A stretch of 58,845 nucleotides of DNA from Sphingomonas sp. Ant H11 (GTDB taxonomy: Bacteria; Pseudomonadota; Alphaproteobacteria; Sphingomonadales; Sphingomonadaceae). Shown here piece after piece: positions 46,312 through 57,671 of this stretch. A program made the translations under genes and the position numbers. Numbering within the stretch: the first letter of the stretch is position 1; every line of letters begins with the position of its first letter. The notes under the pieces were generated by a model. It was given only the letters and a program-made list of their open reading frames with translations, made no database searches and had not been told where the DNA came from. The DNA lies in contig NZ_JSBN01000001.1 in the NCBI RefSeq assembly GCF_000797515.1, forward strand, positions 1 through 58,845, given 5' to 3'.

Positions 46312-47805
46312 TCAGGCGGTTATTCGGCTCTGCGCCGCACGGGTGGCCTCAGGAGTCGCAGGATTGGAAAACTCCATCCCGTCATCGACCGATCCATAGC
46401 GCAGCGCCAGCAGGTCTCGCGCGTAGTTTTGATGAACCCGCCAAGGTGTCTTGCTGCCCTGTTTCGGGAACTTTTCCATCGCACGGGTCACATAGCCCGA
46501 GCTGAAGTCCAGGAACGGCGCTGGCGTCAACGCAGCGTCGCCAACGCGCGGGGTTGCCTGTCGCAACCCGCGCTTCTTCATCGTGTTGAGCAGCCGACAG
46601 ACATAGGCGCACGTCAGATCCGCCTTCAGCGTCCAGGATGCGTTGGTATAGCCGAACGAGGTCGCCATGTTGGGCACGTCGGAAAACATCATGCCTTTGT
46701 AATTGAAGGTTTTCGAAAGATCGACCGGGGCACCGTCGACGCTGAACGTTACGTCGCTCAACAATTGCAGCTCCAGCCCGGTCGCCGTCACCACCACGTC
46801 GGCGGGCAGTTCCGCGCCCGATTGCAGGGCGATCCCGTCATGGGTGAAATGCGCGATCGTGTCGGTGACCACCGAAGCCTTGCCACTCTTGATCACCGCG
46901 AACAGATCGGCGTCCGGCACCAGACACAGCCGCTGGTCCCACGGATTGTAGCGCGGCGTGAAATGCGTCGCGACGTCGTAATCGGCACCAAGCTCGCCCC
47001 GCACCATTTCGATCAAACGCTCCTTGGTCTTTTCCGGGCGTTTGCGGGCGAGGTTGAAGAAGAACATCTGGAACAGCACATTGCGCCAGCGCACGAGACT
47101 GTACGCCAGTTTTGCGGGCAATTTGGCGCGCAGCCAATTGGCCGTCGCGTCTTCGGCCGGTCGCGACACGACATAGGTCGGCGAGCGTTGCAGCATCGTG
47201 ACGTGCGCGGCACTCTCCGCCATGGCGGGCACCAGCGTCACCGCGGTTGCCCCGCTGCCGATCACCACCACCTTCTTGCCACTATAATCGAGGTCGGCGG
47301 GCCAGAATTGCGGATGGACGATCCGCCCGCCGAAATCCTCCATGCCCGGCCACTCGGGCGAATGGCCGCGCGCGTAATTGTAATAGCCGCTGCACATAAA
47401 GAGGAAATTGCAGGTGAAAGCGACCGGCCCATCCGGCCCGTCCGCCTCGACGGTCCAGCGCGCGTCTGCCGTCGACCAGGCGGCGCGTTTTTACGTGATG
47501 ACCAAAGCGAATGTGACGATCGATACCATAGTCGCGCGCGGTATCGCTGACATACTTCAAAATCGAGGGACCATCGGCGATCGCCTTCGCCTCGGTCCAC
47601 GGCTTGAACGCATAGCCCAGCGTGAACATGTCCGAATCCGAACGGATGCCGGGATAGCGAAACAGGTCCCATGTCCCGCCCAATGCCGCTCGCCCTTCGA
47701 GAATCACATAGCTTCGGTCGGGGCATTGCGTTTGCAAATGATAGCCCGCGCGATCCCGGAAATTCCCGCACCGACAACGACGACGTCGAAATGTTCCATG
47801 CTCAT
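46312..47805 (-). CDS. Flavin-dependent monooxygenase, Baeyer-Villiger-like (two frameshifts)
   Basis: The N-terminus Met-Ser-Met-Glu-His-Phe-Asp-Val-Val-Val-Val-Gly-Ala-Gly-Ile-Ser-Gly-Ile is the FAD-binding Rossmann fold. The BVMO fingerprint Phe-Gly-Gly-Arg-Ile-Val-His-Pro-Gln-Phe-Trp-Pro is intact, and Gly-Ser-Gly-Ala-Thr-Ala marks the NADPH fold. GGAGAG lies 5 nt before the ATG at 47805. Missing bases near 47752 (after Ile-Ser-Gly-Ile) and near 47478 (after Lys-Thr-Arg-Arg-Leu-Val) split it into three frames; correction gives about 498 aa. It should insert oxygen into ketones or hydroxylate; substrate unknown. The minus-strand neighbour downstream is tetR. Confidence 0.84.
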
Positions 47806-47868
47806 AATCGCTCTCCGTAGGATACCCGATATTCGATTTTCGGGCGGACGGAAAGAGATGCGTTGCGA

Positions 47869-50800
47869 TTAGAAATCTTTCTTGTAGCGCACCGTGATGT
47901 TCGACCCGCCAAACGAGCCAGCTTGCGACAGCACGCTGAGCGCCTTGGTCAGCGACACTTCCAACTGCGTGGCGGTGAAGCCGCGTGCATCGGTAATCAC
48001 CTCCACATAGATGTTGTTGGTGATGTATTTGCCCGCCGCCAGCGACGTGCTGCGCCCGGTGGCGCTGTCCGCCCCGAGAATGCGCAAGCGGTCGATCCCC
48101 GCCACCGAGCGCAGCTTGCCAAGCGGATTGAGCCCGCCGCCCGACCCGCGCAACGAATTGAGCGCAGCGGCAAGCTGGATCGCCTGGATCGCCGATAGAT
48201 TGGTGACCGAACTGCCGAACAGCAACCGGCTGAGCACCTCATCCTGTGGCAAAGCGGGGGTGGAGTTGAACGCGATTTGCGGCTTCTGGCCCGTGCCCGA
48301 GACATCGATCACCACGGTGATGCCGTTGGTGGTGGTCGTGGCACTCAGCGCAATTTGCGGATCGATCAAAGCGCCGCCGTCGAAGCGGACATCGCCCTTG
48401 GTGACGTCGAAGCGCTTGCCGGCGAAGGAATAAGTGCCGCGAACGATTTCGAGATTGCCGGTTACGCGCGGGGCCAGCGAGGTGCCGACGACGCGCAAAT
48501 CCGCTTGCCATTCGGATTCGAGCCCCATGCCAGAGACGAACAACTGGTTGTCGGCGCGCACACGCAGATCGAGCTTGAACAGCCCGACCGGTTCGGCGGG
48601 CGCGGTTGCCTGGGCATTGGCCTTGGTGAGGTCGCTCTTGCGGCGGACGCCGGTCAATTCCGCGACGTCGGCCTGCCCCTGACGGATGATCTCGTAGCGT
48701 GCATTCGGGATGCGCAAATCGCCCTTGATCAGCCCGCCATTCGCCTTGCTATTGGTGATCGCGATGGTGCCGGTCGCGGTCGCGCCGAGCGCATCGCTGC
48801 TGGCGAGCCGCGCGTTGTTGAGCGTCGCGCGCACGTCGATCGGGAAGCCCGCTGCCGCCGAAAATCCGACCGATCCCTGCCCCTGCACGGTCCCCTCGCC
48901 CGCCCGCGCCGACAATTGGGTGATCTCCAGCCGATCATTGGTGAAGCGACCCGCGAGCTTCATCTGCGTGAGCCGCGTGCCATAGACTTCGTTGTCATAG
49001 GTCAGCGAATCCGCGCGGAGCAGACCGGTCAGTTGTGGTGCATCCACCCTGCCCGCAAAATCGGCCGCGACCGCAATTGGCCCCGACAGTTGCTGGCGCG
49101 ACAGGCCGGCAAAGGAGAAGAGCACGCCCGAGGGGCCATTGTAGCGGATTCCACCCGACAAGGGGGCCGCCATCAGCCGCTGCGTCCAGTCACTACCGCC
49201 ACCGAGCGATCCGAGCGTAACCACCAAGCGCCCGATCGTGGTGCCGCCCCGCTGCACGAGCGCACGAATATCGCCGCCATTGCCGTTCAGGCCGATTTGC
49301 GTGATCAGATCGACGGGTTCGGATACGCTCGCCAGGCTCGACCGGGTAAACCGCGCGACGCGGAATTGCCCGGCGATGGTCGGCACTGCGGCCCCGCGCG
49401 GCTGGGTATAATCGAGCGAGCCCGTTGCGGAACCGCCGAAACCGAGATCCGGCACGATAGCATTGGCGACCGACAGGTCCAGCGCATCGAGCCGCAGTTT
49501 GGCAACCAGCCCCGCGCCATAATCGGCAGCAATGCGCGCGCTGCCCTTGTCGAAATCGATCCGCGTCGGCTGGAGATGATAGGTCCCGCGCTCGATCGCG
49601 ATCCGCGCGGGCGTGCCGGTCTTGAAACCGATGCCGTTGGCCTGGCCCTGCGCCGCGACCAGCCACAAGGTTGGGCTCAGCCGCGCATTGGCCGCAATAT
49701 GGAACGGCACGCCGTTCGAGCCCGAAGCCACCGCCTGAGCGGTCCCGTTGCCATTGACGTAATGGATCTTCGCGCGCGCGCTCGACAGCACCGCCGCGCC
49801 GTAGCGCAAATCGGCGACTTGCGCGTCGGCGATAATCTGCGGCGCATTCGGATAGAGGATCGCCTGTGCGTTGACGATCGCGCGCCCGATGGTGAAATCG
49901 ACCGCGCCCGGAACCTTGGCATTGCTCGCCCGCGCGGCGACATCGACGCGCTGCACCTTGCCCTGCGCGCCAAGCAGCGCGGCACCGCTAATCCCAGATC
50001 CGGCGAACTGAACGCGCCCGGCAAACGGCCCGGCGGGGAGTTGCTGCAGCTTGCCCGTGACATCGACCCCGGCAAAACGTGCCTTGCGGATGTCGATTGC
50101 CAATTGCGTGCCGGGCGTGACGTTTAGGTCGGCGGTGAACGGGCCATATTGCGTCCCGCCCTTGGCGAGCACGGCATAAGACGATCCCGTCCCGCGTACC
50201 GTCGCTTCCAGATCGACCAGTCCCACCCCAACGCCGGGGCGCGGCGCGCGCAGCAGCACGACCGGCTTGGTCGCGGTGCCCGTGACGCGGGCGAAGAGCG
50301 GGCCATATTGGGCCGAATACGCATCCGCTTCGACCAGCAACGGGCCCTTTGGATCATAGCGCCCCTGCCCACGCGTCACGCGGAACTGCGGCGCGGCCAA
50401 ATGCAGGTTGCGAAAAGTGACGATGCCGTTCGGGTCGTAGCCGACGTCCGCCGTCACCACCGCATTTCCACCGAGGAAACTGCGCGCGCCTTCGTTGAAG
50501 ATTTGCGATGTCCTGGCGGCGACGTGGCCGGTGATCCCAAACCCGCCGCTCGCTACCGTTACCAATTTGGCGTCGGTGCGCAGCGACACGATGCCGACGC
50601 CATCGATCCGGTAATTATTGACCCGCCCGTTAAGAGCACCGCGATACAGTCCGGTCTTGAGATTGGCGACGACCAAAGCTGTCGCGTCGATCTTGTTCGA
50701 GCGAATCCGCAAATTGTCGGACAGCAGCGTGTTGCCGGTGATCGCGATATCGCCATTGATCGCGACATTGTCGAGCAAGCCACCCGCCGCCGCATTGAGC

Positions 50801-52098
50801 CCGGTGACGCGCGCGGCGCGGGCGGAGAGCGGGACGATGATATGGTCGGCGTTCACCCGCGCCAGCCCCGACGCGTAGAGCCGCTCGACCTGCGTCTCGC
50901 CAAAGCCCAGTACACCCGCCGTCACGACATAATTGACCGTCGGCGTGGCGAATTTGCCGTCGAGCACCACGCGCGCCGCGACATCGCGCCCGCGCAAATT
51001 GGGGGCAATCGCGCCCGGCGTCAGCAACTTCGCATCGACCGCGAATTGGCCGAAACGACTCTCGGCAAGGTCGAGCAAGCCCTTGGCATTCAGCGCCAGC
51101 GCATCGGAGCGCAGCGCCCCCGACAGCGTCAGCCGTCGCTGGTCGAGCGTGGCGCTAAGCGAGACCTGCACGCGCGGCGCGGTCAGCCGGGCCAGCGGGT
51201 TGATCGCGCTCGCCTCGGTCTTGGGTGCGCCGCCGGGATACAGGCCCGGATTGGCGAAGCCGCGCACGGTGAAGGTGCCGCTGTTCGCGGTCAGCGCCAG
51301 ATCGGTGAACGACGCGCCGCCCAGCGTGCCGGTCGCCTTGCCCTGCCATGCCTTCCAGCTACCCTTGCCGCCAATGCTGAAATCGAGCGGTGCCTTCAGC
51401 CCGCTCATGCTGGCGACCACCCCCGTTGCCGGGGCAACCAGATGCGCATCGAGGTCGAGCCGGTTTGCATCGGGCACGGCGTCGAGCTTGAAGTTCAGCC
51501 GATCGCCGCCCGCAATACCGCGCCCGGCCAGCGCGACGACGCTGGCGCTCACTTGCGCACGCCGCTCGGCAATGTGGGTTGCGCCGTCGATCTTCAGGAT
51601 ATGCACCGCCCCCGTCACCGGTTGCGCGAGCACCATCCGCGCGACGGTCAAGCGCCCGATATCGATGTCCAGATCGGGCAGGATTGGCGCATTGGGGTCG
51701 CTCGGCACCGCCTTGAAGGCCGGGGAGCGTTGCATCGTCACCAGCGCCGCCTGCGCCGAGCGCACGTCGATATGGTTGCCGAGATAGGCGAACGGTCGCC
51801 AATCGACCGCGATGCGCGGCGCGGTCAGGAACACGCCCTTGGGGTCGCTCACCCGTACATCGGTCAACACCATTGCGCCGTACAGCGAGCCCTCGATCCG
51901 CCCGACCTTGATGTTGAGGCCAGAGGCCGTGGTGTAGCCGCCCAGCGAATTGGCGATGATCCTGCGCCCAGGTGCGGTGTTGAGCCCAAGCACCAGCACC
52001 CCGGCCAGCACGACCAACCCCAGCAGCGCAAGCCCAACCCATTTAAGGGCTCGCTGCCACAAGGGAGGACGGGCGATGACGACTGTCTCTTCGGTCAT
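47869..52098 (-). CDS. tamB: Translocation and assembly module protein TamB
   Basis: A 1409-aa protein anchored by an N-terminal membrane helix (residues about 14-32) and otherwise made of repeated beta-strand segments (AsmA/VPS13-like bridge), with a C-terminal TamB/DUF490 domain ending Gly-Gly-Ser-Asn-Ile-Thr-Val-Arg-Tyr-Lys-Lys-Asp-Phe. TamB spans the periplasm and works with TamA in outer-membrane protein insertion and, in related systems, phospholipid transport. Its ATG overlaps the tamA stop (TGATG). Intact over 4.2 kb, with none of the frameshifts seen elsewhere. Confidence 0.9.
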   Translation of the reverse strand: MTEETVVIARPPLWQRALKWVGLALLGLVVLAGVLVLGLNTAPGRRIIANSLGGYTTASGLNIKVGRIEGSLYGAMVLTDVRVSDPKGVFLTAPRIAVDWRPFAYLGNHIDVRSAQAALVTMQRSPAFKAVPSDPNAPILPDLDIDIGRLTVARMVLAQPVTGAVHILKIDGATHIAERRAQVSASVVALAGRGIAGGDRLNFKLDAVPDANRLDLDAHLVAPATGVVASMSGLKAPLDFSIGGKGSWKAWQGKATGTLGGASFTDLALTANSGTFTVRGFANPGLYPGGAPKTEASAINPLARLTAPRVQVSLSATLDQRRLTLSGALRSDALALNAKGLLDLAESRFGQFAVDAKLLTPGAIAPNLRGRDVAARVVLDGKFATPTVNYVVTAGVLGFGETQVERLYASGLARVNADHIIVPLSARAARVTGLNAAAGGLLDNVAINGDIAITGNTLLSDNLRIRSNKIDATALVVANLKTGLYRGALNGRVNNYRIDGVGIVSLRTDAKLVTVASGGFGITGHVAARTSQIFNEGARSFLGGNAVVTADVGYDPNGIVTFRNLHLAAPQFRVTRGQGRYDPKGPLLVEADAYSAQYGPLFARVTGTATKPVVLLRAPRPGVGVGLVDLEATVRGTGSSYAVLAKGGTQYGPFTADLNVTPGTQLAIDIRKARFAGVDVTGKLQQLPAGPFAGRVQFAGSGISGAALLGAQGKVQRVDVAARASNAKVPGAVDFTIGRAIVNAQAILYPNAPQIIADAQVADLRYGAAVLSSARAKIHYVNGNGTAQAVASGSNGVPFHIAANARLSPTLWLVAAQGQANGIGFKTGTPARIAIERGTYHLQPTRIDFDKGSARIAADYGAGLVAKLRLDALDLSVANAIVPDLGFGGSATGSLDYTQPRGAAVPTIAGQFRVARFTRSSLASVSEPVDLITQIGLNGNGGDIRALVQRGGTTIGRLVVTLGSLGGGSDWTQRLMAAPLSGGIRYNGPSGVLFSFAGLSRQQLSGPIAVAADFAGRVDAPQLTGLLRADSLTYDNEVYGTRLTQMKLAGRFTNDRLEITQLSARAGEGTVQGQGSVGFSAAAGFPIDVRATLNNARLASSDALGATATGTIAITNSKANGGLIKGDLRIPNARYEIIRQGQADVAELTGVRRKSDLTKANAQATAPAEPVGLFKLDLRVRADNQLFVSGMGLESEWQADLRVVGTSLAPRVTGNLEIVRGTYSFAGKRFDVTKGDVRFDGGALIDPQIALSATTTTNGITVVIDVSGTGQKPQIAFNSTPALPQDEVLSRLLFGSSVTNLSAIQAIQLAAALNSLRGSGGGLNPLGKLRSVAGIDRLRILGADSATGRSTSLAAGKYITNNIYVEVITDARGFTATQLEVSLTKALSVLSQAGSFGGSNITVRYKKDF

Positions 52099-54183
52099 CA
52101 GAAAGCCTGCCCGATGGAAATGTAGAGCGCGATCTTGCCATCGCCCTTGCGCGGGTTGAGCGGCGTCGCGACGTCAAAGCGCAGCGGCCCGAAATTGGTG
52201 TAGAAGCGCCCGCCAATCCCGGCCCCGAAGCGCAAGTCGGTCGCCTTGGGCAACACGCTCTCATAGGCATTGCCGCCATCGAGGAAGGGCACGATGCCGA
52301 AATTGCCGAAGCGATAGCGTGCCTCCAGCGCGAATTCGTTGATCGATCGACCGCCGACCGGATCGCCATTGGGATCGAGCGGCCCGAGCCGTTGATAGCC
52401 ATAGCCGCGCACCGATCCCCCGCCGCCGCCATAATAGCGCCGCGACGGGGCAAGATCGTCCCGATCCGTCCCGACGATCGACCCGGCGCGGACGCGCCCC
52501 GCCAGCACGATGCTGTCGCCGATCGGATAATAGCCGCTCGCTTCTACAAGCGTCCGCGCATACGGCCGGACCGCACCCCGCACCGAAGTTTCCGGACTGA
52601 GGCTGAGCTTCAGGCGATACCCCTTGGTCGGGTTGAGCAAGCTGTCCGAACGGTCGAATTCCACCTGCCCCGGAAGCGCCGCGATAAAATAGGTCGCCCG
52701 CCGCCGCGCACCGCGCCCGAAATCATAGACGCTTTCGTTGGTGCCAGTCAGTTCGAACCCATAGGCATAAGTGAATTTCTTCTGCCAGATCGGCGTGGAA
52801 TCATACGAGATCCGGCCCGACAGCGTCGTCGTAAAGGCGTCGAAGGCATCGTAATTGGAATGGTCTGCGCCAGCCGTGATCGTCAAGGTCCGGTCGCGCC
52901 GTCCGGCGTTTGAGCGGCGGAAGGTGGCGGTGGCCCCTTGCTCCTGCGTGCCCGCCACCGCCGTCACGATCAGCGCGCCTTCGGGTGGGAACAGGTTGCG
53001 ATGCGTGAACGATCCTTCCAGCCGGATGCCCTGCCCTGTGCTATAACCGCCGCTGACCGCCACCGAGCGCGGCGGTCCCCGTTCCTGCTGCACCAGCAGG
53101 TTGACTGCCTCGGTGCCATCGGGGTTGATATTGCCGGTGCGGACCGGCTCCACCGAAACGGTCGAGAACAAACCTGTCGCCACCAGCGCCGCGCGCAAAT
53201 CGTCGACCTTGCGATTGTCGTACAACTCGCCGGGCTTGAAGCGAGTCAGCACGCCGACATGCGCCGCGCCGAACGCCAGCCGCCCCTCGGTAGTGAAGGT
53301 GCCGAACGAGGATCGCGGACCGACATCGACCGGCAAGGTGTAGTCACCGGTTCCAGCAACGTCATCGAGCAGGATGTCGCGCTGCCCGACCTTGGCAAAG
53401 GGATAACCACGCTGCGGCAGGACCAGCGCGACATTGGCTTCCGCGCCCTGCACCCGCTCGGCCTCGATTGCTTCACCGCTGTGCAGCGGGAGCAAACTCT
53501 CAACCAATCCGGGCGGAACCGTGGGTGCCGCCTGCACAGCGATCGAGCCAAACTTATATTGCTTGCCCGGTGTTGCCGAAACGATTGCGCGGACCCGTGC
53601 GGTGTCTCCGGGAATTTGCTCGATCGTCGAAATCGCGGTGCCGTCATAATATCCGAGCGACTTCATCAAGCGGACCGCGAGATCTTCGTCCTCGCGCCCG
53701 CGCGCCGAGACGACGGTGGCATTGGCCGCCTTGCCATCGCCGCCTTTGAGCGCCGACAGGCTGTTGAACTTACCCGCGAGCCCCAACGTATCCAGCCCAC
53801 GCACGACGGTGTCGTAGCGGATGTCGGGAGCCTTCGTGTCCTTGACGGTCACGTCGACGAGCGGCGTCGAATCGAACACCTGCAACGCCGGCAGCGGCTG
53901 CGTCAATTCTGGCGGCACCGTTTCCGCGGGCACCATCGGCGCAGTCGGCGGGACGATCGGGGCAAGCGGCTCCAACGGCGCATTGATATCGCTCGACAGC
54001 GGCGGCAGCGCCTTGTCGAACGTGTCGTCAGCGACGATCGGTGGCTCGGTCGACGGGGGCGTGCCCATCTTCGGGGTCGGAACAGGGATTGCGGGCTGCG
54101 CCTGCTGCACGCCGCCAGCGGCTACAGCAATCAGTCCCGTTGAAAATAACAGCAAACCCAAAACCCGCGCTTCCCCGCTTCAT
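52098..54183 (-). CDS. tamA: Outer-membrane assembly factor TamA-like, BamA superfamily (probable frameshift at start)
   Basis: POTRA-type domains span about residues 90-360 and an Omp85 beta-barrel follows. The barrel has Gly-Gly-Gly-Gly-Ser-Val-Arg-Gly-Tyr in the Arg-Gly-Tyr lid-loop motif and a final strand ending in Phe. A proline-rich linker (residues about 22-80) separates the signal from the first POTRA, which is unusual. The frame as given begins at TTG 54161 without a charged N-region. An ATG at 54183 in another frame plus one base removed from the A run at 54160-54163 yields a proper signal peptide (Met-Lys-Arg-Gly-Ser-Ala-Gly, then Leu-Leu-Leu-Phe), so another indel is likely. Operon with tamB. 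Confidence 0.86.
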
Positions 54184-54248
54184 GTCAGAGGGTCTCGCGA
54201 ATCCAGCCCCCGCTTTCCCGTCTAACGCGCCAAGCGGAATAGGTTTCC

Positions 54249-56360
54249 CTAAACCGCCTTCGCCCGCAACCGATAGGCGTGGAGCAACGGCTCGGTATAC
54301 CCGTTGGGCTGGGAAATCCCTTCGAACACCAACGCACGCGCCGCCTGCCAGGCGAGGCTTTCAGGGTGTCCGCTCATCGGCCGGTACAGTGGATCATCGG
54401 CATTTTGCGCATCGACCTTCGCCGCCATGCGCGCAAAGGCGGCATCGACGTCTTCGGTCGTCGCAACGCCGTGCAAAAGCCAGTTGGCGATATGTTGTGA
54501 GGAAATCCGCAGCGTCGCGCGATCCTCCATCAGGCCGATATCGTGGATGTCGGGCACCTTCGAACACCCCACCCCCTGATCGATCCAGCGCACGACATAG
54601 CCGAGAATGCCCTGCGCATTATTGTCCAGCTCGGCACGGACTTCCTCGGGCGTCCAGTTACGACCGACCGCGACCGGTACGGTCAGCAGCGGCGTCAGCC
54701 CCGGCACCGCTTCCCTGGCGATCTCGCGCTGCCGCGCAAACACATCGACCTTGTGATAGTGCATCGCGTGCAGTGTGGCCGCCGTCGGCGACGGCACCCA
54801 GGCGGTGTTCGCCCCCGCCATGGGATGGCCGATCTTCTGTACCATCATGTCGGCCATGCGATCGGGTGCGGCCCACATGCCCTTGCCGATCTGCGCCTTG
54901 CCGCTCAACCCCGCCGCCAGCCCGATGCGGACGTTGCGATCCTCATAGGCCTTGATCCAGTCGCTGGATTTCATCTCGGCCTTGGGGATCATTGGCCCTG
55001 CGCGCATCGCGGTGTGCATTTCGTCGCCGGTGCGATCGAGGAAGCCGGTGTTGATGAAGACGATCCGGTCCTTCACCGCTGCGATACAGGCGGCGAGATT
55101 GGCGGAGGTGCGGCGCTCCTCGTCCATCACGCCGACCTTGATCGTGTGCCGCGTCAGACCCAGCAAATCCTCGACCGCATCGAACAAGGCGTTGGTGAAG
55201 CCGCATTCGGTTGGCCCGTGCATCTTGGGCTTGACGATATAGACCGATCCCGCGCGGCTGTTGCGGAAGGTGCCCAGCCCACGCAGATCGTACAGCGCGA
55301 TCGTGCTGGTGACGATCGCGTCGAGGATCCCCTCGGGCGCATCGCCGCCATCGGCGAGCCGGATCGCCGGGGTTGTCATCAAATGCCCGACATTGCGCAC
55401 GAACAACAGGCTGCGCCCGGGGAGCACCAGCCCGTCATCATAGACGCGATCGGGGTTGAGCCGACGCGTGACGGTCTTGCCGCCCTTTTCGAACGCCTCC
55501 GCCAGATCACCCTTCATCAGCCCAAGCCAATTGGCATAGGCCGCAACCTTGTCCTCGGCATCAACCGCCGCGACCGAATCCTCCAGATCGCAAATCGTGG
55601 TCAGCGCGGATTCAAGGATGACATCGGCGATCCCGGCCCGGTCCTCGCGCCCGATCGGATGATCACGATCGACCACCACTTCGATATGCAGCCCGTGGTG
55701 ACGCAGCAGGAGTGATCGATTGGAACGCCCAACGATCTCACCGCCACCATCGCGCCCGAGAACAGTTAGATTTGCAGCAAGATCGGCGACGGAGTCGCCC
55801 TTGAGGTCATCCCATTTGCCTTGGATCAGCGGCACCGCCTCGTCGAGAAACGTCTTGGCCGCCGCGACGACTTGCCGTCCGCGCACGGGATCATAACCGC
55901 CCGGCACCGCCATCCCCGGCAACGCATCTGTGCCATAGAAGGCGTCATACAGGCTGCCCCAGCGCGCATTGGCGGCGTTGAGCAGGAAGCGCGCATTCAG
56001 GATCGGCACGACCAGTTGCGGCCCGGCCATCGTCGCCACCTCGGCGTCGACATTTTCGGTGCCGATCGTGAACGGCGCAGGTTCGGGAACGAGATAGCCG
56101 ATCTCGCGCAGGAACGCCTCGTCCACCGGCTCGCCCGCCTGATAGCGCGCGTCGATCTGCGCCTGCAGTGCATCGCGCACGCCAAGCAGCGCCCGGTTTT
56201 GCGGGGCAAACGCATCGTAAATCGCCGCCACGCCCTGCCACCAGCCACCAGGCTCGATTCCGAGCCCGGGAAGTACGCGCTCCTCGATGAAACCAGCCAG
56301 TGGTGCTGCGACCGAGAGTCCGGCGCGGTCGAGCATGACGGGGACAGGCGTAGCGGTCAT
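54249..56360 (-). CDS. glcB: Malate synthase G
   Basis: A 703-aa monomeric malate synthase that joins glyoxylate and acetyl-CoA into malate in the glyoxylate cycle. Family motifs: [27 protein letters not shown] and [11 protein letters not shown]. Length is normal for form G. No neighbour is obviously part of the pathway. No defect is seen. Confidence 0.95.
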   Translation of the reverse strand: MTATPVPVMLDRAGLSVAAPLAGFIEERVLPGLGIEPGGWWQGVAAIYDAFAPQNRALLGVRDALQAQIDARYQAGEPVDEAFLREIGYLVPEPAPFTIGTENVDAEVATMAGPQLVVPILNARFLLNAANARWGSLYDAFYGTDALPGMAVPGGYDPVRGRQVVAAAKTFLDEAVPLIQGKWDDLKGDSVADLAANLTVLGRDGGGEIVGRSNRSLLLRHHGLHIEVVVDRDHPIGREDRAGIADVILESALTTICDLEDSVAAVDAEDKVAAYANWLGLMKGDLAEAFEKGGKTVTRRLNPDRVYDDGLVLPGRSLLFVRNVGHLMTTPAIRLADGGDAPEGILDAIVTSTIALYDLRGLGTFRNSRAGSVYIVKPKMHGPTECGFTNALFDAVEDLLGLTRHTIKVGVMDEERRTSANLAACIAAVKDRIVFINTGFLDRTGDEMHTAMRAGPMIPKAEMKSSDWIKAYEDRNVRIGLAAGLSGKAQIGKGMWAAPDRMADMMVQKIGHPMAGANTAWVPSPTAATLHAMHYHKVDVFARQREIAREAVPGLTPLLTVPVAVGRNWTPEEVRAELDNNAQGILGYVVRWIDQGVGCSKVPDIHDIGLMEDRATLRISSQHIANWLLHGVATTEDVDAAFARMAAKVDAQNADDPLYRPMSGHPESLAWQAARALVFEGISQPNGYTEPLLHAYRLRAKAV

Positions 56361-56447
56361 GGGAACATCCTCCTGAAAAGCAGCACGGCCTGGGGAGGGC
56401 TATGCGGCGCTTAGGCCACCAGCCCCCCGCCCTTCAACCCCCATCGT

Positions 56448-56900
56448 TCAACCGCGATCCGCATCGAAGGGAGCCGCCGACGCCTCGATCCGGTCAAGCA
56501 TCTCGCGAAAACTGGCGATTTCTTTCGCGGAAAAGCCTTCAAAGACTTGCGCTTCCAACTCGAGCGCCTTGGGCGCGACATCCTCGTACAGCGCCCGCCC
56601 GGTGCTGGTCAGCATCAGCAGATGCGAGCGCTGGTCGCCCGGATTGGGCTTCCGCGCGACCAGTCCGCGCTCGACCAGCGCGGTCGCGGCGCGGCTGACC
56701 GTCACCTTGTCCATGCGCGTCGCCACCCCCAGCGCTTGTTGGGTAATGCCGTCATGCTCGGCGATGATCGCAATCAGCCGCCACTCCGGAATCTTGAGAC
56801 CAAACAACGCCTGATATGCACTCGCAATTGCCGCCGATACGCGGTTGGAGGCGATCGACAACCGATAGGGCAGGAATTGGTCGAGCTTCAGGCCGGTCAC
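56448..56900 (-). CDS. MarR family transcriptional regulator
   Basis: A 150-aa winged helix regulator. Pro-Glu-Trp-Arg-Leu-Ile-Ala-Ile-Ile-Ala-Glu-His leads into the recognition helix region Met-Asp-Lys-Val-Thr-Val-Ser-Arg-Ala-Ala, then the wing Lys-Pro-Asn-Pro-Gly-Asp-Gln-Arg-Ser. I chose the GTG at 56900 because it overlaps the stop of the upstream gene (GTGA) and gives the family length; upstream in-frame sequence re-reads that gene. Target unknown; the nearby hppD gene is a candidate. Confidence 0.85.
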   Translation of the reverse strand: MTGLKLDQFLPYRLSIASNRVSAAIASAYQALFGLKIPEWRLIAIIAEHDGITQQALGVATRMDKVTVSRAATALVERGLVARKPNPGDQRSHLLMLTSTGRALYEDVAPKALELEAQVFEGFSAKEIASFREMLDRIEASAAPFDADRG

Positions 56901-57586
56901 GCCGCGTCCTCGGCGATCGGCACCCCGAACAGCACCTCGCCGTGGAAAAGCGTAAAAACCGCCAGCACGACCAGGACCGCCGATGCGATCCACAATCCAC
57001 CAAAGCCAAGCAGCGGGAAGGTTGCTGCCCCCGTGATCGCGCCCCCGACCAACCCGATCCACAAATAGAAATGCGGCAGCCACGCCCAGCGCGGGCCGCC
57101 AAGCACCGCCGCCGCCAGCCTTTGCCCCAGTTTGACCAGCGTTCCCGTCATATAGGTCAAGCCGAGCCGCACCTCGCCATCCTCTTCAAACACGGTATTC
57201 TCCGCGCCCATCGCCAGCGCCATGAGGCCGGCCGCGCTCCAGACCGCACCGAATTGCCCTGCCGTTCCGGCAAGCGCGAGCAAGAGCGCCATCCAAGCCA
57301 AAATCAGCGGGTGACGATACCGCCCCGCCATGCGACCGATCATCGACCCGATCACCACACCGCCGACAAAGGTCGCGATCAATTGCAGTGCAAACAGCGC
57401 CGCCGCGTGATGCTGCGCAACGCCGACCGCAAGCCGGGTCGAATTGCCGCTCATGAACGACACGAAAAAGCCGCCAGTCGCGATAAACCCGATCGCATCG
57501 ACAAAGCCCGCCAGGGCGGACAGGCAGACGGCAAAGCTGCGTTGGCGGGCATCGTAACGGATCACCGGCTTTGTGTATCGGGCCAA
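56897..57586 (-). CDS. YoaK family (DUF1275) membrane protein
   Basis: A 229-aa protein with about six membrane segments. Ala-Gly-Phe-Val-Asp-Ala-Ile-Gly-Phe in the first helix and Phe-Met-Ser-Gly-Asn-Ser-Thr-Arg-Leu near residues 43-51 are the family signature. The function of YoaK/DUF1275 proteins is not established. The stop overlaps the GTG start of the MarR gene. Divergent from hppD across 85 bp. Confidence 0.88.
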   Translation of the reverse strand: MARYTKPVIRYDARQRSFAVCLSALAGFVDAIGFIATGGFFVSFMSGNSTRLAVGVAQHHAAALFALQLIATFVGGVVIGSMIGRMAGRYRHPLILAWMALLLALAGTAGQFGAVWSAAGLMALAMGAENTVFEEDGEVRLGLTYMTGTLVKLGQRLAAAVLGGPRWAWLPHFYLWIGLVGGAITGAATFPLLGFGGLWIASAVLVVLAVFTLFHGEVLFGVPIAEDAA

Positions 57587-57671
57587 CGCGGCCCCGTCAT
57601 CCCCCGCTGGACGTTCGTCGCGATCACAGGTATAGTTTCATTTGTTACCAGTTTCGCCGGAGCACAGACCG

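Noticed and set aside
50149..52125. 658-codon plus-strand ORF opposite tamB
   Set aside because: The same reverse-frame artefact; tamB is intact on the other strand with clear family features.
57587..57671. MarR operator between the DUF1275 gene and hppD
   Set aside because: Only a poor inverted match is present; no symmetrical site convincing enough to annotate.
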